Assembly (NCBI GenBank): GCA_902763365.1 | Contig: CACWRT010000028.1 | Span: 1-35,740, forward strand | Source: an uncultured Ruminococcus sp. | GTDB lineage: Bacteria; Bacillota; Clostridia; Oscillospirales; Acutalibacteraceae | Direction of reading: 5' to 3' | Length of the DNA stretch: 35,740 nucleotides | Shown here: positions 32,310 through 35,740 of the stretch, piece by piece | Layout of the letters: each line of letters opens with the position of its first letter | Position numbering within the stretch: the stretch's first letter is position 1 | The notes under the pieces: generated by a model | What the model was told of the DNA's origin: nothing | Databases searched by the model: none | The model's input: only the letters and a program-made list of their open reading frames with translations | Position numbers and translations under genes: made by a program

Positions 32310-33791
32310 TTAACGAGAAGCTCTTTTGATTTTCCTTTTATTTGAACTGGTAAACCACGATCTGGGGCTGATAGCTAAAAGCAGGGGATAGATCTCAAGT
32401 CGTCCGAAAAGCATTGCAAGAGTCAGGACAATAGTTGAAAAATCCGAATAATCTGCATATCCCCCCATTGGACCGACCATTGCAAGACCGGGACCCACGT
32501 TATTTACACATGAAATCGCGGCCGTAAGGTTCGTTTCAAGATCGAAGGGCTCAAAAGATATAAGGAAAAATGTAAAGAATATAAGGAACATATACAGCGC
32601 AAAATATGCGCTTACGCTTTGTATAGTTCCGTTGTCTACAGTCTTACCCTCAAATTTTACGGAAGATACGGAGCGAGGATGAAGAAGATGCCCTATATCA
32701 CGCTTTATGGTTTTTGCAAGCAGCATCACTCTTGACATTTTCAGTCCGCCAGCTGTGGAACCTGCGCATCCGCCCATGAACATTAACAGGAAAATAATTG
32801 CTTTTGAAAGCGTTGGCCATGTGTTGAAATCAACAGTTGAAAATCCTGATGTTGAAGTGATCGTAAGCACCTGAAACAGTGAGTGACGTATACTGTCGTG
32901 CAGACTGCCGTATATTGGAAAGATATTCCAGGTTATTATGGCTGAAGATATCATTACGATTGCGGTATAGACCCAGAGCTCGGTGTTCTTTACAACAGCG
33001 GTGAATTTTCTGACTATCATAAGATAAAACAGGTTAAAGTTCAGGCTGAACAGGTACATGAAGATCAGTATGACCCATTGACTGTAGGCACTGTAGCTTC
33101 CCATGGAATCGGCTTTGATACCGAATCCGCCTGTACCTGCCGTTCCCAGCGCGTGGACAGCGCTGTCGAAAACCGGCATTCCGCCCAGTAAAAGAAAGAT
33201 AAATTCTATCACCGTCAGAATAAGATATATTATATACAGTATTTTTGCAGTATCCTTGATCTTGGGCACAAGCTTTCCTATGACAGGACCTGCCATCTCT
33301 GCTCTCATAATGTGTATGGAACGGCCCGAATCGGTGGGAACAATAGCCATTATCAGAACAAGTACACCCATACCGCCTATCCAGTGAGTAAAGCTTCGCC
33401 AGAAAAGCATACCGTGGCTCATTTTTTCAACGTCTGTAAGTATAGTTGCTCCTGTAGTCGTAAATCCGCTTACAGTCTCAAAAACAGCGTCTATATAATT
33501 AGGTATCTCTCTGCTGAAAAAGAAGGGAAGCGCACCGAACAGCGAAAGCAGTATCCATGATGAAGCCACTATGGCAAAGCCTTCTCTTGCATATATGACT
33601 TTATTGTGGGGCTTTATTAGCAGAACTGTGAGAAAACCGAGTACTGCGGTGATCCCTATGGTTATGGAAAATGCTGTAAGAGAGTGCCACTCACCGTACA
33701 GCAGACTTACAATAAGAGGGAATATCATAAGCACAGATTCAAGTATAAGCATCTGACCTATGCGGACAAGTATCATTCTTCTGTTCATCAT
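32310..33791 (-). CDS. trkH: TrkH-family potassium uptake membrane subunit
   Basis: A 493-aa channel-like potassium transporter of the TrkH/KtrB family. It has about ten to twelve membrane segments with the four pore-loop repeats, for example S-G-F-T-T-T-G-A-T, G-T-A-G-T-G-G-F-G, T-S-T-S-G-F-S and N-N-V-G-P-G. Their glycines form the K+ filter. ATG 33791 (or the adjacent 33788) follows GAGGTAAGG; an upstream open stretch to 33827 lies inside the trkA end and is not used. It is 10 bases downstream of trkA, whose product gates it. Confidence 0.93.
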   Translation of the reverse strand: MMNRRMILVRIGQMLILESVLMIFPLIVSLLYGEWHSLTAFSITIGITAVLGFLTVLLIKPHNKVIYAREGFAIVASSWILLSLFGALPFFFSREIPNYIDAVFETVSGFTTTGATILTDVEKMSHGMLFWRSFTHWIGGMGVLVLIMAIVPTDSGRSIHIMRAEMAGPVIGKLVPKIKDTAKILYIIYLILTVIEFIFLLLGGMPVFDSAVHALGTAGTGGFGIKADSMGSYSAYSQWVILIFMYLFSLNFNLFYLMIVRKFTAVVKNTELWVYTAIVMISSAIITWNIFPIYGSLHDSIRHSLFQVLTITSTSGFSTVDFNTWPTLSKAIIFLLMFMGGCAGSTAGGLKMSRVMLLAKTIKRDIGHLLHPRSVSSVKFEGKTVDNGTIQSVSAYFALYMFLIFFTFFLISFEPFDLETNLTAAISCVNNVGPGLAMVGPMGGYADYSDFSTIVLTLAMLFGRLEIYPLLLAISPRSWFTSSNKRKIKRASR

Positions 33792-33801
33792 AAGCCTTAC
33801 C

Positions 33802-35160
33802 TCACAGCAGAATATCAGACAGATCATTTAGTCTGCGGTCAGCAGTGATAACTATTACACGATCGCCTGTCATTATGACATCATCACCTGTAGGCAATAT
33901 GGACTTTCTGTTCCTTATTATTCCGCCTAAAAGTATATTGTCCTTCAGCTTCAGTTCCTTTAAAGGTATATTTACAGGCTTGAAATCGGCTCTGACATTG
34001 AATTCAAGGACCTCTGCCTGTTCATCCATTATTTTATAAAGTGTTTCTATATTGCTTCCGAGAGAGTTCTCAAGGGCGCGGGCATATTGTACAAGGATAT
34101 CAGCTACAATTTTTTTGGCGGATATCACCGTATCAAGACCAAGATTCTTAGCCATTTCCGCAAGCTCGGGACGGTTTACCTTTGAGATAACCTTCGGTAC
34201 GTTTTTGCTGTATGCAAAGATAGAGATAAGTATATTCTCTTCATCCATTCCTGTCAGGGAAACAAACGCGTCTGTACTGGAGAGACCTTCCTCCTCAAGT
34301 ACCTCCTGCTGTGCTCCGTCGCCGTTTATTATAACTGCCTTTGGCAAAAGGTCGGAAAGCTCATCACATCTTTTTTCTACGCGTTCCATTATCTTTACTC
34401 TGTGACCTGTATCAAGCAAAAGACGAGAAAGATAATATGCAGTTTTACTTCCGCCCAGAATCATTACATTGCGGGCCTGTTTGCTTTCAACGCCCAGCGC
34501 CCTCATAAGCTTGAGTATTTCCTTGGATTCACCTGTCAGACCTATTTTATCTCCCTGCTGAAGAACAAAATTACCGTCGGGGATATATACTCTGTTTTCA
34601 CGCTGAACAACAGTTACAAGGAACTTTGCCTTGAATTTGCCTCTTATATCCATAAGCCGGATATTGTGCAGGGGAGAACCTTCGTTTATCATCAATTCTA
34701 TAATATCGAATTTTCTTCCCGAAAATGATTCGATCTTGAGCGCAGAGGGAACTTTGATTATATTATGTATTTCCCTCGCAGTAAGCATCTCAGGGTTAAT
34801 GATAAGCGAAAGACCCAGTTGACTTTTGATAAATGCAAGGCTGTTCAGACTATATTCGGGATTTCTTATTCTTGCAATGGTATGATCTGCGCCCATACTC
34901 TTTGCCAGATAACAGCACAGCATATTGAATTCATCCGAAGCAGTGACAGCTACTACAAGCTGAGCTTCGCTGACACCTGCCTCCTCAAGTATCTCACAGT
35001 CAGTTCCGCTTCCGCAGACAGTCATTACATCATATATATTTGTAATGCTCTCGAGTACGGCTGAGTTATTATCAACCGCTACAACGCTGTGACCCTCTTC
35101 TACAAGACTTGAAACGATAGTAGAGCCTATCTTTCCGCAGCCAACAACTACAATATTCAT
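33802..35160 (-). CDS. trkA: TrkA potassium uptake regulatory subunit
   Basis: A 452-aa cytoplasmic protein with two tandem RCK modules (TrkA_N plus TrkA_C, twice). The first NAD-binding fold starts V-V-V-G-C-G-K-I-G-S (4-13) with the acidic V-A-V-D-N-N end of beta-2; the second starts V-M-I-L-G-G-S-K-T. It binds nucleotides and opens or closes the TrkH pore. AAAAGAGG precedes ATG 35160. It is the first gene of the trkA-trkH operon. Confidence 0.95.
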   Translation of the reverse strand: MNIVVVGCGKIGSTIVSSLVEEGHSVVAVDNNSAVLESITNIYDVMTVCGSGTDCEILEEAGVSEAQLVVAVTASDEFNMLCCYLAKSMGADHTIARIRNPEYSLNSLAFIKSQLGLSLIINPEMLTAREIHNIIKVPSALKIESFSGRKFDIIELMINEGSPLHNIRLMDIRGKFKAKFLVTVVQRENRVYIPDGNFVLQQGDKIGLTGESKEILKLMRALGVESKQARNVMILGGSKTAYYLSRLLLDTGHRVKIMERVEKRCDELSDLLPKAVIINGDGAQQEVLEEEGLSSTDAFVSLTGMDEENILISIFAYSKNVPKVISKVNRPELAEMAKNLGLDTVISAKKIVADILVQYARALENSLGSNIETLYKIMDEQAEVLEFNVRADFKPVNIPLKELKLKDNILLGGIIRNRKSILPTGDDVIMTGDRVIVITADRRLNDLSDILL

Positions 35161-35276
35161 ATTTACCTCTTTTCATATTTACGATCTTGCTGACGAAATA
35201 CGCAGTTTGTTTTGTCAACATTTCAGTTTCTACTGCTTTGCCTCTTCCACAGCAATAATAAAATACTACACGTACT

Positions 35277-35304
35277 ATAATATACCATTTTCAAAATATG
35301 TCAA
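35277..35304 (-). promoter_or_regulatory. Promoter of trkA-trkH
   Basis: On the minus strand TTGACA (35304-35299) and TATTAT (35282-35277) have 16-base spacing. This gives a leader of roughly 110 nt before trkA. Confidence 0.65.
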
Positions 35305-35372
35305 GAGATATGTTGATTAAAAATAGCTATTAGCTAAGAGCTCAGAGTTCAGAGCTGCGGCAGTCCCTTCTT

Positions 35373-35406
35373 AATGAATAGTGAATAATGAATAATGAAT
35401 AATGAA
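35373..35406. repeat. AT-rich AGTGAATAATGAA repeat, family D
   Basis: AATGAATAGTGAATAATGAA and further AATAATGAA units, as at 14551-14586 and 25458-25491. An AGCTAAGAGCTCAGAGTTCA low-complexity stretch precedes it (35333-35356). Confidence 0.7.
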
Positions 35407-35508
35407 ATAGTAACTTGTATCTACCAATTATTACTAAATTATTTAAAGGTAACGGTGAGGAACATAAAATAACAGCCGATATACGAAGTAATAACCGCGA
35501 CTAATAAA

Positions 35509-35580
35509 AGTTTCAGCGACGAGTTCAGAGCGGATGCGAAGCGGAGCGAACCCCGCGTTACGGGTCCGGCGGCTCGCCGG
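35509..35580 (+). repeat. Family A repeat, copy 6, partial
   Basis: It begins GTTTCAGCGACGAGTTCAGA and runs through the conserved GATGCGAAGCGGAGCGAACC block to GGTCCGGCGGCTCGCCGG. It lacks the first third of the full element. Confidence 0.85.
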
Positions 35581-35652
35581 TTAGTGTAAAATTATAATTG
35601 GCAAAAATATTATCAATGGTAAAAAATCAATGGTAAAAAATGAGCTGCTCAA

Positions 35653-35740
35653 GAAGCCTGATACGCGGTCAGTACAGCATGAATCGCAAGTTCAGAGCGG
35701 ATGCGAAGCGGAGCGATACCCGCGTTTAGGGACCGGCGGC
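35653..35740 (+). repeat. Family A repeat, copy 7, cut by the window end
   Basis: GAAGCCTGATACGCGGTCAG through TTTAGGGACCGGCGGC, where the window stops inside the terminal palindrome. The window begins with another copy in the same orientation. A TCAATGGTAAAAAA direct repeat precedes it (about 35613-35640). Confidence 0.85.

Overview
The window looks like a piece of a Clostridia (Bacillota) genome, most likely a gut or rumen Ruminococcus-like Oscillospiraceae. The evidence is moderate GC with many ATA and AGA codons, strong AAGGAG ribosome binding sites, Firmicutes-style promoters, and family content typical of that group: short archaeal-type ProRS, VTC/DUF4956 pair, DUF4418, P19/Ftr1 iron locus and TrkA/TrkH. 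No rRNA, tRNA, CRISPR array or intact insertion sequence was seen. Genus-level assignment is inference.

Layout. (1) 1-1578: a small RiPP-like operon with a promoter, a 44-aa Cys-containing precursor candidate, an attenuator-like hairpin, a radical SAM/SPASM enzyme with a large in-frame internal deletion, and a PqqD-like recognition protein. (2) 1630-4200: a TetM/EF-G-like GTPase fused to a C-terminal YacP/Rae1-like NYN nuclease. (3) 4458-6278 (-): RecQ. (4) 6763-9992 (-): an operon of response regulator, histidine kinase, VTC-domain protein and DUF4956 membrane protein. Both two-component partners have lost their phosphotransfer residues. (5) 10005-11115: a repeat-rich gap ending in a self-contained promoter-to-terminator unit that may encode a ~150-nt small RNA. 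(6) 11115-14445 (-): two membrane proteins with zinc ribbons, one a Ser/Thr kinase. (7) 14996-17362 (-): ProRS, a 48-aa peptide whose N-terminal half resembles the RiPP-like precursor, and a protein fragment. (8) 17370-31886 (+): a large iron/flavin redox locus. It holds FTR1 permease, P19/Tp34 lipoprotein, DUF2318 protein, two FtsX-like permeases with an ATPase, a flavinylated FMN-binding lipoprotein, a protein with an orphan flavinylation-like motif, a three-subunit fumarate-reductase-like complex, DUF4418, and a second FtsX-like permease/ATPase pair. (9) 31887-32275: an Rpn-family remnant and a bidirectional terminator. (10) 32310-35160 (-): TrkA/TrkH potassium uptake.

How the parts may work together. 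In the iron locus, FTR1 and P19 should handle iron uptake. The DUF2318 protein, FMN-binding lipoprotein and fumarate-reductase-like subunits supply redox chemistry at the membrane, and the MacB/LolD-like ABC modules drive a step that is not understood. A palindrome resembling DtxR-family boxes sits over the start of FTR1 transcription, which suggests metal control of the first genes.

Almost every gap between genes carries members of several dispersed repeat families. The most prominent (family A, about 95 bp, GC-rich, ending in a CCGGCGGCTCGCCGG palindrome) occurs at least seven times, including at both ends of the window. This suggests the window is a contig that was broken at repeats.
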